Below, piece by piece: positions 1 to 7,375 of a stretch of DNA of 12,285 bases. The DNA lies in the NCBI GenBank assembly GCA_002498925.1, contig DAJH01000035.1, positions 1 through 12,285 of the forward strand, in the 5' to 3' direction. Each line of letters begins with the position of its first letter. The first letter of the stretch is position 1. The notes under the pieces were generated by a model. That model was given only the letters and a program-made list of their open reading frames with translations. It searched no databases and was not told the DNA's origin. The stretch comes from Euryarchaeota archaeon UBA173. GTDB taxonomy: Archaea; Thermoplasmatota; Poseidoniia; Poseidoniales; Thalassarchaeaceae. A program made the position numbers and the translations under genes.

Positions 1-1
1 T

Positions 2-646
2 GATGCAGACCAAACGAGGCAGGTATTCGAAGTTGAAATCGCCCATGAAGGAAGCGGGTGCGATGCAGAGGTATGGCCTGAGCAGAAAGGGGAAAATCTG
101 GTGAAACTGGGTCGGGCCTGTTACGGCTGTATGGCAGGTTACACCGATATTTCAGCCTCTAGAAACGATGCTTCCTACCCTATTCCAATGTGGATACAGG
201 ATGGAGAGAAAGTTGTGGAATCCATAGGCTTGACAATAGCCGGGTCAATCATGTCTGGCATCGGCTCGCTATCCCTCGTTGGTCTGGGTATCATCCGAAA
301 GGCGTTCAAGGCCAGGCCCACTACTTCTCCGAAGGAGCAAAAGGCTCCCTCTATCGAGGTGATAGAGGCGATAGAGGGGAGAGCGGTTCGATTCAGAATC
401 AATGCCCCTCCCAGTAGCAGTTCTGCCTGGGTTGGGATTTACCCGTTCGGTGCCGAAGACGAGGACCACGGAGAGGAGGGGGAGAGATGGAAGTGGTTGA
501 AGGACATCGATGTCAGCGACGCCTCGTTCCCCGCTAGGCGGAAGGGGTCTGTGAGCATACGAGTATTCTCTGATGGGGGCCACACCTTACACAGCCGTGA
601 GGACTTCGACATAACCCCGGCGAGCAAGAAATGGTGGGAGGAGTAA
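2..646 (+). CDS. 5'-partial membrane protein with a C-terminal SKICH-like beta-sandwich domain
   Basis: The frame is open without a stop from base 2, so the gene very likely begins before the window. The internal GTG at 101 is probably not the start, because the 33 codons before it read as ordinary protein. The visible part is 214 residues. First comes a segment with three cysteines (one near residue 20, then a CYGC pair near 40-43), probably extracytoplasmic. One hydrophobic span follows at about residues 72-97, ending in a basic RKAFKAR stretch that suggests the remainder is cytoplasmic. The last 100 residues hold WVGIYPFGAEDEDHG, a WKW pair and a late IRVFSDGGHT strand. That pattern resembles SKICH-like/Ig-like domains of the type W(I/V)GIY...G.Y.(V/I)R.F.DGGY; this is recognition by eye, not a profile match. 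Function unknown. The stop overlaps the next start (TAATG), so the two are probably co-translated. Confidence 0.72.
   Translation, partial: DADQTRQVFEVEIAHEGSGCDAEVWPEQKGENLVKLGRACYGCMAGYTDISASRNDASYPIPMWIQDGEKVVESIGLTIAGSIMSGIGSLSLVGLGIIRKAFKARPTTSPKEQKAPSIEVIEAIEGRAVRFRINAPPSSSSAWVGIYPFGAEDEDHGEEGERWKWLKDIDVSDASFPARRKGSVSIRVFSDGGHTLHSREDFDITPASKKWWEE
637..643 (+). promoter_or_regulatory. Shine-Dalgarno site deciding the RluA start
   Basis: GGAGGAG lies just upstream of the ATG at 646, inside the end of the preceding gene. It favours the ATG at 646 over the in-frame ATG at 631 and fits translational coupling across the TAATG overlap. Confidence 0.6.
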
Positions 647-1530
647 TGCCCGATCCATCGATCAGGGTCGAGGAGCAATGCCTCCTCATTGAAGCTCTCG
701 CTATGATACACCCAACGGCGAAGAAGAATTCCCTGAGGAGGATGATAGCCCACGGAAGGGTTAGGATAGGCGAGGAGAGGGCAGAACACCCACGCCAGAA
801 CGTACCGTCGGGATCCGTTGTGACCATCCTATCCAGGGACGACGGCGACACCGTCACCAAGCCCAAGCAGGGTTTACCAGAGCCACGCGTGCTCTATTCG
901 GACTCGCAGGTCATCGTTGTGGAGAAGCCACACGGGCTACTATCGGTGGCCACGGATAGGGGGGAGTCGGACACCATGTTCGACAGGGTCGCCAAGTGGG
1001 CGTGGGAGAATGGTAGGACGAGAGCGTTACTTGTCCATAGGCTTGACCGTGAGACGTCTGGATGCCTCCTACTAGCGCGCAACCCCGAGGCGAGGGACAT
1101 TCTCCAGGCTCAATTCAAGGATAGGACAGTGGAGAGGATTTACCATGCGGTCGTCCACGGAAAGCCGGACGCGCAGTCAGGTACCGTGAAGGCACGCATC
1201 CAGGAAACCAAGGACATGAGGACCAGACTCGTGAAGGGTGGGAAGCGCGCGGGCAGGGAAGCGATAACGCACTGGGAGCTCGAGGAAAGGGGAACCACGC
1301 ACTCACTGATCAGAATCAAGATAGACACCGGTCGCAGAGCGCAGATAAGGCTACACATGGCAGACCTGGGATGCCCCGTAGCTGGCGATACCCGGCACGG
1401 ATGGGGCAAGGCTAGCGTGAACAGGTTGTGCCTCCATGCCTCCTCACTCGGGTTTGACCACCCCAATGGGGAGAGAGTGAAGGTGGAGAGCGAGCTCCCA
1501 AAAGCACTCAGGGCGGAGCTGAGTCGCTGA
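646..1530 (+). CDS. RluA-family RNA pseudouridine synthase with N-terminal S4 domain
   Basis: This enzyme isomerises specific uridines to pseudouridine in rRNA or tRNA; which RNA cannot be told from sequence. The 294-residue protein starts with an S4-type RNA-binding segment at about residues 24-62 (SLRRMIAHGRVRIG, then a VPSGSVVTI strand). The RluA catalytic domain begins at YSDSQVIVVEKPHGLLS. The catalytic motif HRLDRETSG carries the nucleophilic Asp near residue 134. The later motifs TGRRAQIRLHMADLGCPVAGD and LHA.SLGFDHP are typical of the family, and length is normal for S4+RluA proteins. The start at 646 is chosen because of the SD GGAGG and the one-base overlap with the upstream stop. 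It converges on the HDAC-family gene with a 10-base gap. RluA proteins are widespread in bacteria and sporadic in archaea, so bacterial origin is possible but not shown here. Confidence 0.93.
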   Translation: MPDPSIRVEEQCLLIEALAMIHPTAKKNSLRRMIAHGRVRIGEERAEHPRQNVPSGSVVTILSRDDGDTVTKPKQGLPEPRVLYSDSQVIVVEKPHGLLSVATDRGESDTMFDRVAKWAWENGRTRALLVHRLDRETSGCLLLARNPEARDILQAQFKDRTVERIYHAVVHGKPDAQSGTVKARIQETKDMRTRLVKGGKRAGREAITHWELEERGTTHSLIRIKIDTGRRAQIRLHMADLGCPVAGDTRHGWGKASVNRLCLHASSLGFDHPNGERVKVESELPKALRAELSR

Positions 1531-1540
1531 TTTTCAGCCA

Positions 1541-2467
1541 TCATGGAAGCAGGGAATTAGCATTTGCCGCCCCACGAAACAAGTCAAACAGGGAATCCAC
1601 GGTGTGGTCTATTGGTTTCGAGTAGCCCCCGCCCATGAAGACTACGCAGGGCACCTCGTTGTCCAGGACGTAGTCAAACACCCTCTTGTTCCTGTACCTC
1701 ATCCCTTCCCTGCTAAGCTCCAGCCTCCCCAGAGCGTCCTGGGCAAGACCGTCAACGCCGGCTTGGAAGAGGAGAAGCTCAGGTTCGTACTGCTCGACCA
1801 ATGCCATTGCGTCATCGACAAATGAAAGGTACTCATCATCTCCCACACCTGACTCAACAGCTATATCGTGATCACTGAATGTCTTCCTGAATGGGAAGTT
1901 CTGCGCGCAATGGACTGATATCGTAACGACCCCCTCCTCACCCGCAAGTATAGTGGCAGTGCCGTCCCCCTGGTGCACATCCAGGTCCAGCACCACTACG
2001 CGCGAGCAACCGTGCCTATCCCGGGCCAAGAGGGCACACACTGACAAGTCGTTGAAGACGCAGTAACCGGACCCGAACCCACGGTGGGAGTGGTGCGTTC
2101 CCCCTGCAAGGTTTCCAGACAGCCCACCATGCGTAAGGACATGCTCTAATGCGGATACCGAACCACCCATTATCCTCAGGGTCCTCTCCACGAAACTATC
2201 GGTCCACGGCTGGAGCCCAATTCTACGAATCTCTGCCCGTGTTAAGCCACCGCCCAAGAAGCGGTCGACATAGTCATCTTCATGAGCAATTTTCAGAACC
2301 TGTGGGTCGACCGGATCAGGTAACTCGATACTGACTATGCCCTCTGCCTCGAGCGCCCTCAACCGTTCGCGCAGTATCCTGTATCTCTCACGGGGAAACC
2401 GAGCCTCTTCGTCGATACCATCAGTATAGAGCGGGTGATACCAGATCGGCATCCTTGCATCGGTCAT
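1541..2467 (-). CDS. Histone deacetylase superfamily protein, class IV (HDAC11)-like
   Basis: A zinc-dependent amidohydrolase of the arginase/deacetylase fold, 308 residues, the usual single-domain length. The catalytic elements are complete. The His-His dyad is in GGTHHSH (His125, His126). Zinc ligands are in DLDVHQGDGT (Asp163, His165) and QAGVDGLAQD (Asp239). The transition-state Tyr is in MGGGY (Tyr282). The FP.ERYRILRERL start, FCVFND-like GYCVFND, NFPFRK and SDHDI motifs match the class IV branch (HDAC11 and bacterial relatives) better than AcuC-type class I. The substrate could be acetyl-lysine, a fatty-acyl lysine or an acetylated polyamine or small molecule. GGTGAT six bases upstream of the ATG at 2467 is a good SD. 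The upstream region is shared with the divergent S15 hydrolase gene. Confidence 0.93.
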   Translation of the reverse strand: MTDARMPIWYHPLYTDGIDEEARFPRERYRILRERLRALEAEGIVSIELPDPVDPQVLKIAHEDDYVDRFLGGGLTRAEIRRIGLQPWTDSFVERTLRIMGGSVSALEHVLTHGGLSGNLAGGTHHSHRGFGSGYCVFNDLSVCALLARDRHGCSRVVVLDLDVHQGDGTATILAGEEGVVTISVHCAQNFPFRKTFSDHDIAVESGVGDDEYLSFVDDAMALVEQYEPELLLFQAGVDGLAQDALGRLELSREGMRYRNKRVFDYVLDNEVPCVVFMGGGYSKPIDHTVDSLFDLFRGAANANSLLP

Positions 2468-2473
2468 TGGGCT

Positions 2474-2479
2474 ATCACC
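2474..2479 (-). promoter_or_regulatory. Shine-Dalgarno site of the HDAC-family gene
   Basis: Read on the minus strand this is GGTGAT, six bases before the ATG at 2467. It matches the GGTGA part of the anti-SD complement and favours ATG 2467 over the internal ATG at 2452. Confidence 0.55.
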
Positions 2480-2500
2480 AATTTTCCAACGCCACTACCA

Positions 2501-2510
2501 TCTAAATTGA
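2501..2510 (-). promoter_or_regulatory. Possible TATA-like box for the HDAC-family gene
   Basis: The minus strand reads TCAATTTAGA here, about 36-43 bases before the ATG at 2467. With initiation about 25 bases downstream, that leaves a short leader containing the SD. It is the most AT-rich stretch in this divergent gap. The assignment rests on position and composition only. Confidence 0.3.
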
Positions 2511-2547
2511 TGTTTCCAAGGCACTCGACACCCGACATCAGACAAGT

Positions 2548-2564
2548 ACCTGACACACACAGGT
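2548..2564. repeat. Short inverted repeat in the divergent promoter region
   Basis: ACCTG and CAGGT form a perfect 5-base inverted repeat around a 7-base ACACACA spacer, 28 bases before the chosen start of the S15 hydrolase. It could be an operator half-site pair or a small leader hairpin, or chance. Confidence 0.3.
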
Positions 2565-2592
2565 TTTGAAGCTAGGTCCGACACGAACGTGC

Positions 2593-4392
2593 ATGGGTAA
2601 GCTAGTCCGGCCTATCGGGATAGTCATGCTATTTCTCTCGGCCCTGCTCTCCGGTTGCATCTTCTCAGACAAACCAGAGGAGTCTTCTGCAACAGACGAG
2701 ACCCAGTATCCCCCAATATGGGACAGGCACACTTTGGAATGGGATACTACCGGCTCCTACAGCCTCCTCCTCGAACCCGGGCCACACAGCGCGCTTGAAG
2801 TTCAAGAAGCGTTCATCGATGTTGACACGAGTGAGGTATGGGAGACCGGCCCGGCCCAATCAACAGTCCACCTGTCATACTGGCTCCCTAACAACACCGT
2901 CGACGGTGAGCAGGTCCCAGTCATTGCTGTCATATCCCCTTACTTCTCATACGGGACACAGGGATCTGAGTCCTCGCCGACCAATGTCGTTGGCGCGGCG
3001 AGGGGGGAGTTCATTTTCGAGAACTTCGTACCTCATGGTTACGCCTTCGCTCAGGTAGCGGTATTCGGCACCGAGGAGAGTAGTGGGTGCTTCGACTACA
3101 GGGGTGCGGGGGAGGGCCTCGGAATACACGCTGCGGTCGAGTGGCTGGGCACGCAGAACTGGAGCAATGGGAACGTGGGCTTGTACGGCAAGTCCTACGA
3201 AGGCGCAACCCAGTGGGAGGCAGCCGCGATGGGAAGCGAGTATCTGAAGACAATAGTCCCGATGTCCGGGACCACCGCCCTGCATCCCCTGCTCTACAAG
3301 AACGGGAGCGCGGAGGCGAGGTCCCAAATCATGCATATGAACTACTTCTCGAGCACGGTTGACTACAACGAGGACGATCTGGATAACATCTGCCCGGATA
3401 TTGTTGAGGGGATATTCGCAGGGCCGGTAACGTATGTCGGAGGCGAGATGGACCCATACATGCAGAACTACTACGACGAGAGGAGCCACATAGACAAGGC
3501 GTTCAACAACTGGAACGGTAGCATTTACTGGGTCCAGGGCATGCAGGACTGGAACGTCGACCCCCACCAGGTGTTCGGCGGGCCACCGGGTACCAATTGG
3601 TACCAGACGTACGTGGACGCCGGGTTCGAGGTTCGGGGCATCCTAGGACAATGGGGTCACCACTACCCGGATCAGGTCAACAGCCACGAGGGAGTTGATC
3701 CCGGATACGGATTCGAAGCATTGGATAACATGACCCGATGGGACTGGGGCCAGGACCTCTTCGAGTGGTTCGAGTACTACCTCCAGGAGAGAGGGCCCAA
3801 GCCCAGCTTGGACGCCCAGATACAGAGAAATGACGGCCAATGGAGGATAGAGGAGTCTTGGCCCCCCGCCGACGCAGTGCCTTTCACTCTGGATCTTGGT
3901 GAATGTAGTAATGATGGGGTCTTCGTCGGAGGGGGCCCTTCGGTTGTCGGCGGGGGCCAAACCGTCACAGTAGAGTGCCGAGACGTCAACGAGGACATGG
4001 ATATCCACATCTCAGGCCTACCTACATTGCATCTGTCGGCCGTACCGACGTTCGATGGGGGGCAAGTGTTCATCGAGATGCAGGATGCAGAGACCGGCTT
4101 GCGCCTAGGCCACGCGACCATGGATGTCAGGTACTACGAGGGAGGCTACGAACCGCAGACCGTCGTCCCAGGGCAGCAGATCACCATGATGATGGAGTTC
4201 CAAGGCATCGATGCCTTACTTCCTGCGGGCCATGGCCTGCGCTTCATATTCAGCGACCAGGGAGAGGACTACCTCGCCCCAGCCTGCGGAAGCACTTGCA
4301 CAGTACACATACTCCCGTCCCTGTCAATCTTCGAGGCCCCGGTGGTCGAAAGGCCCCCAGAAGCGACCCTCACAGTACCGCAGCCTCAGTAG
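2593..4392 (+). CDS. Lipoprotein S15/CocE-family hydrolase (X-Pro dipeptidyl-peptidase-like)
   Basis: Predicted cell-surface serine hydrolase of 599 residues that would cleave peptides or esters. The ATG at 2593 gives a compact signal peptide (basic MGKLVRP, hydrophobic core, lipobox LLSGC) with the lipidated Cys at residue 22. A TTG at 2566 is in frame but would add nine residues before the signal. The alpha/beta-hydrolase core has the nucleophile motif GLYGKSYEG (Ser201), the acid in VQGMQDWNVD (Asp319) and the base in GQWGHHYPD (His356 or 357), as in S15 and cocaine-esterase relatives. The C-terminal third, rich in beta strands, corresponds to the X-Pro peptidase C-terminal jelly-roll domain. 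First gene of a same-strand run; the next gene starts 30 bases on. Whether it is a true prolyl dipeptidase or an esterase cannot be decided from sequence. Confidence 0.9.
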   Translation: MGKLVRPIGIVMLFLSALLSGCIFSDKPEESSATDETQYPPIWDRHTLEWDTTGSYSLLLEPGPHSALEVQEAFIDVDTSEVWETGPAQSTVHLSYWLPNNTVDGEQVPVIAVISPYFSYGTQGSESSPTNVVGAARGEFIFENFVPHGYAFAQVAVFGTEESSGCFDYRGAGEGLGIHAAVEWLGTQNWSNGNVGLYGKSYEGATQWEAAAMGSEYLKTIVPMSGTTALHPLLYKNGSAEARSQIMHMNYFSSTVDYNEDDLDNICPDIVEGIFAGPVTYVGGEMDPYMQNYYDERSHIDKAFNNWNGSIYWVQGMQDWNVDPHQVFGGPPGTNWYQTYVDAGFEVRGILGQWGHHYPDQVNSHEGVDPGYGFEALDNMTRWDWGQDLFEWFEYYLQERGPKPSLDAQIQRNDGQWRIEESWPPADAVPFTLDLGECSNDGVFVGGGPSVVGGGQTVTVECRDVNEDMDIHISGLPTLHLSAVPTFDGGQVFIEMQDAETGLRLGHATMDVRYYEGGYEPQTVVPGQQITMMMEFQGIDALLPAGHGLRFIFSDQGEDYLAPACGSTCTVHILPSLSIFEAPVVERPPEATLTVPQPQ

Positions 4393-4411
4393 ATTCATGT
4401 CTGAAGGCGCC

Positions 4412-4416
4412 GAGGG
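4412..4416 (+). promoter_or_regulatory. Shine-Dalgarno site of the double-CxxC gene
   Basis: GAGGG lies six bases before the ATG at 4423, supporting that start over the in-frame ATGs at 4429 and 4444. Confidence 0.5.
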
Positions 4417-4422
4417 CAACCT

Positions 4423-4932
4423 ATGTCGATGCCACGTAGGGCCATGGAGCAGATGGGGTTCTCCATCTGCTGCCTCACCTGCGACGCACCCGATGTAGCC
4501 GGTAGCAAGAGATGCAGGGGATGCATTGCTTCCCATACTAGAGCGAGAGACCGAATGTCAGGCCAGGCCACGACCAAGGCTGACAGGCTCTCTAGGGAGC
4601 TCGTGACCATGTTGGCCTCCCCCGCCAGCTACATCGATGACACAGAGCACGGTGAGCTGATGCTACACTACGTCACGCTGATCGCCGAGCACCAGGGGAC
4701 CGTCTCCGCCAAGACGCAGGAGGAAATAGAGCAGATGTTTGAGAGGCAACGGAGACACAAAAAGACCTCTCTGCTGGACAGGAGGAGGAGAAAGTCCTCC
4801 TGGTGGGGGAGCAAGCTCGAGCCGGACGAGATGGAGGAGCTACTCTCCCTGATAGATGGCGGCAAGAGGAAGGAGGTCCCGACATGGGATGACCTGCTGG
4901 AAGAGGTCGGCGAGCTGCTGGACGAGGACTGA
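4423..4932 (+). CDS. Double-CxxC (putative zinc-binding) hypothetical protein
   Basis: A 169-residue protein I do not recognise as a named family. Near the N-terminus are CLTC (residues 17-20) and CRGC (31-34) within about 18 residues, a layout typical of a small zinc ribbon, followed by IASHTRARDRM. The rest is soluble, charged and probably mostly helical. A basic patch (RRHKKTSLLDRRRRKSSWW, about 109-127) is followed by an acidic tail rich in Asp and Glu (EEVGELLDED). No membrane span is seen, so it is probably cytoplasmic. Its TGA stop is immediately followed, in the same frame, by the GTG of the M50 protease gene, which implies co-translation and a shared role. A DNA-binding or adaptor function would be a guess. 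Confidence 0.82.
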   Translation: MSMPRRAMEQMGFSICCLTCDAPDVAGSKRCRGCIASHTRARDRMSGQATTKADRLSRELVTMLASPASYIDDTEHGELMLHYVTLIAEHQGTVSAKTQEEIEQMFERQRRHKKTSLLDRRRRKSSWWGSKLEPDEMEELLSLIDGGKRKEVPTWDDLLEEVGELLDED

Positions 4933-5832
4933 GTGCTTACGAGCATTATTACGACACCATCCACACGAACTGACGTGTCAGAGAAGAGGGACCCTAGGTC
5001 CTGGTGGATTGACGAGGACCCCTTCGACAAGCTCGAGAGTAGAAGACCGCCCCCCAGTCACTCCTCAGCCAGGGACGATAGCGCGAGAAGGCAATCCCAC
5101 GTTAGAGTCGTTATGTCAACAGGTGGTGGCCAAGGAGGGAGGCCCTTCTTCAGAGTGTTCGGTGAAGAGCCAATGGCACAATCCATACCGGTTCACAAAG
5201 GCTCGATATGGCACTTCTCACAGATAGAGGTAGAGCACCTGATACAGGCTACGATGGCCTTCACCATAGCCTTGGCATTCATGACCACGGGAGGCGTTTT
5301 CGGTGCAATAAACAATATTGGGGCTTTCATCATTGGTGGGGCGATATACTTCATCGCACTCTCACCAGCGTTCGTCCTCCATGAGCTCGCGCACAAGTTC
5401 TCTGCTAGGAAGTACGGGTGCTGGGCCGAGTTCAGAGCGTCACCGAGCGGGCTTAGGTTCGGGGTCTTCCTCGCCGCTCTGACTGGAATAGTTTTCATGG
5501 CCCCAGGAGCCGTAATGGTGGTAGGCAACACCACAAAGTCCCAGTTTGGCAAGATAGCCTTGGCCGGTCCAGTCACGAACGTCGCACTATGGTTGGCGGG
5601 CCTTTTGGCAGTTCTAATCGGTCTGGGAGAGATATCGATACTGGGAATGATACTTACGCCTTGGATGTGGGGTAATGCCGTGCTGGCTACCTTCAACATG
5701 CTTCCCTTCGGGCCTCTTGACGGCAGGAAGATCAAGACTTGGTCCGATAGCATTTTCTGGACGTGGCTGATAATTTGTGTAAGCCTGGTTTGGTTCAACT
5801 ACGAATTCCTCTCAGGCCTATTGGGGAATTAG
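4933..5832 (+). CDS. M50 (site-2-protease type) intramembrane zinc metalloprotease
   Basis: A 299-residue polytopic protein with the site-2-protease signature. HELAHKFSARKYG supplies the HExxH zinc motif at residues 150-154 in a membrane segment. NMLPFGPLDGRKI supplies the third zinc ligand (Asp263). The AEFR, APGAVMVVGN and GKIALAGPVTN stretches between them are typical of archaeal M50 proteins. About six spans are visible between residues 103 and 297. The first 90 or so residues are polar, Arg/Ser/Pro-rich and likely disordered. The GTG at 4933 directly follows the upstream stop and has a CGAGGA SD four bases before it. Codon use in 4933-5112 looks coding, so I keep this start; the ATG at 5113 is the alternative. 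It probably cuts membrane-embedded substrates. No CBS or PDZ domain is present. Confidence 0.9.
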   Translation: MLTSIITTPSTRTDVSEKRDPRSWWIDEDPFDKLESRRPPPSHSSARDDSARRQSHVRVVMSTGGGQGGRPFFRVFGEEPMAQSIPVHKGSIWHFSQIEVEHLIQATMAFTIALAFMTTGGVFGAINNIGAFIIGGAIYFIALSPAFVLHELAHKFSARKYGCWAEFRASPSGLRFGVFLAALTGIVFMAPGAVMVVGNTTKSQFGKIALAGPVTNVALWLAGLLAVLIGLGEISILGMILTPWMWGNAVLATFNMLPFGPLDGRKIKTWSDSIFWTWLIICVSLVWFNYEFLSGLLGN

Positions 5833-5833
5833 A

Positions 5834-6361
5834 ATGGCATCAGGCATAGAAGAGCCAGAGTATGAACTACTCAGCGAATACGAAGGATTCGAGATAAGGA
5901 GGTACTCCGAATCGGTCCAAGCGAGACTACTAACTCCTAGTAGCGGATGGAGCGGTAATTCTAGTGGATTCAGGCGCATCGCGGGCTATATCTTCGGCGG
6001 GAACGAGACAAACCAGAGGATAGCGATGACGGCCCCGGTTCAGATGTGGGACACCGATTCGGGGTCTATGATGTCGTTCACAATGCCCTCGAAGTATTCG
6101 ATAAAGGATCTGCCTAGCCCTATTGATAAGGGAGTGGAGATAGTAGAGGTAGACGAGTACGTAGTCGCAGTTCTGCTCTTCTCAGGGCTCTCACGCAACT
6201 CCAAGGCAAGGCGCCTCATGGCAAAGCTCGAGACACTGGTACAAGCCTCAGGGCTAACAGCAGAGGGGGCACCTGTACTGGCCGTGTATGACAATCCAGG
6301 AACCACCCTCCCCTTCATGAGGAGGAACGAGATACACCTCCCCCTTAACTGGACAGACTGA
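5834..6361 (+). CDS. SOUL-family heme-binding protein
   Basis: A 175-residue protein of the SOUL/p22HBP family, proteins that bind heme or other tetrapyrroles. Family hallmarks are in order: an early YEGFEIRRY strand, then FRRIAGYIFGGNETNQRIAMTAPV, a FTMPSKY strand, a central VAVLLFSGLS strand and the end pattern YDNPGTTLPFMRRNEIHLPL. No signal peptide or membrane span is seen, so it is cytoplasmic. Length matches the family. The ATG lies one base after the stop of the M50 gene, with a GGGGA SD six bases upstream, so the two genes are almost certainly co-transcribed. Heme carriage, storage or sensing are all possible. A link to the protease is inferred from position only. Confidence 0.93.
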   Translation: MASGIEEPEYELLSEYEGFEIRRYSESVQARLLTPSSGWSGNSSGFRRIAGYIFGGNETNQRIAMTAPVQMWDTDSGSMMSFTMPSKYSIKDLPSPIDKGVEIVEVDEYVVAVLLFSGLSRNSKARRLMAKLETLVQASGLTAEGAPVLAVYDNPGTTLPFMRRNEIHLPLNWTD

Positions 6362-6362
6362 A

Positions 6363-6376
6363 GATAAGTTGTTATC
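6363..6376. repeat. Short inverted repeat between the SOUL and lipoprotein esterase genes
   Basis: GATAA and TTATC form a perfect 5-base inverted repeat around GTTG, 16-29 bases upstream of the ATG at 6392. Its position overlaps where a leaderless archaeal promoter would sit, so it could be an operator as well as a hairpin. Chance remains possible. Confidence 0.3.
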
Positions 6377-6391
6377 CGATCCACCGAAGCA

Positions 6392-7363
6392 ATGTTCATG
6401 CGGAACCCGGCCAATGCCCTTCTTCTCGGGCTGTTACTGATCCTAGGCCCGACAAGTGGTTGCCTAGGGGGCTCCTCTTCAGACGATGGAAGCGCATCGG
6501 CTCTTTACCCGTCACTGGAGGACCCCTGCCTTTCTCCATCCCTGCAAGTATCACAAGAGCAGACAACCATACTTGTCGAGGGGGTGGAGAGAACCTTCAG
6601 GCTCTCTGTACCAAGCTCGGACGCTGGTACCGGGCTGGCGCTGGTCATAGCCTTCCATGGGGGTACGGACTCACAGGAGGACTTCGCTCAACAGGAGCAG
6701 TTCGATCAGCTGGGGGAGCAGGAGAAGTTCATCATGGCCTACGCCATCGCTGACCAGGAGAGGACAGCAGCCGAGGGAGAATGGTACCTGAACACCGCAG
6801 CCACCTCGATGGACGACAACAATTTCTCAGAGGCTATAGTGGACGAGCTATCCGCCGTATACTGTGTCGATCAATCCAGGCTATATGCTATCGGATACTC
6901 TCTGGGAGCCATGTTCACCTACGAGATTGCATGCCAACTCAATCACAGGTTCTCCGCGGTGGCTTCCTTCGCTGGAACAATGCCCGTCAGCCCAGAATCA
7001 TGCGATCTAGACAGTGGCATCGGAATCATGCACATTCATGGAAAACTGGATTACATCATCTACTACCATACTGATTGGGAGTGGAAGGAGGGGGAACACG
7101 AGGGGGTCGGGACCATGAGCGAGGTCCCAGCACTCATTGACTACTGGGCGGACAAGGCCGACTGTCAGGCCATGAACGAGAACTCAGACCTATTCGTCGA
7201 GCACATTGTCCACAATGACTGCGTCGACGAGGCCAGAATAGAACACTACGGGCTGGAGCTCAACGACCATACATGGCCAAGTGAGATTGATGGAACCCCC
7301 ACGTATCAACTGATGTGGGAATTTCTGTCAGATTTCTCCAGGCCAGATGACGCCTCTTCATAG
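6392..7363 (+). CDS. Lipoprotein esterase of the PHB-depolymerase/feruloyl-esterase type
   Basis: A 323-residue predicted surface-anchored esterase. The N-terminus is a lipoprotein signal: short basic start, Leu-rich core and lipobox PTSGC with Cys24, followed by a Gly/Ser/Asp linker. The alpha/beta-hydrolase domain shows the oxyanion strand VIAFHGG (about 85-91), nucleophile GYSLGAM (Ser170), acid in HIHGKLDYIIYY (Asp220) and base in NDHTWP (His293). This order and spacing fit the LpqC/PHB-depolymerase and CE1 group, which act on polyesters, acetyl or feruloyl esters. Four or more cysteines outside the lipobox may form disulfides. The start is ATG 6392 or ATG 6398; no clear SD precedes either. 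It ends the run that begins with the S15 hydrolase. Exact substrate unknown. Confidence 0.9.
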   Translation: MFMRNPANALLLGLLLILGPTSGCLGGSSSDDGSASALYPSLEDPCLSPSLQVSQEQTTILVEGVERTFRLSVPSSDAGTGLALVIAFHGGTDSQEDFAQQEQFDQLGEQEKFIMAYAIADQERTAAEGEWYLNTAATSMDDNNFSEAIVDELSAVYCVDQSRLYAIGYSLGAMFTYEIACQLNHRFSAVASFAGTMPVSPESCDLDSGIGIMHIHGKLDYIIYYHTDWEWKEGEHEGVGTMSEVPALIDYWADKADCQAMNENSDLFVEHIVHNDCVDEARIEHYGLELNDHTWPSEIDGTPTYQLMWEFLSDFSRPDDASS

Positions 7364-7375
7364 ACACTATCTTGA

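Noticed and set aside
2566..2592. TTG start giving nine extra residues on the S15 hydrolase
   Set aside because: The ATG at 2593 gives a compact lipoprotein signal; the extra residues would precede the signal peptide.
2947..3567. 206-codon open frame on the minus strand opposite the S15 hydrolase
   Set aside because: Its translation has no family motifs, and the opposite strand carries a complete catalytic triad and signal peptide; it is a shadow of a GC-rich gene.
5193..5798. 201-codon minus-strand frame opposite the M50 protease
   Set aside because: The plus strand holds the HELAH and PLDG motifs in order; the antisense frame has no recognisable features.
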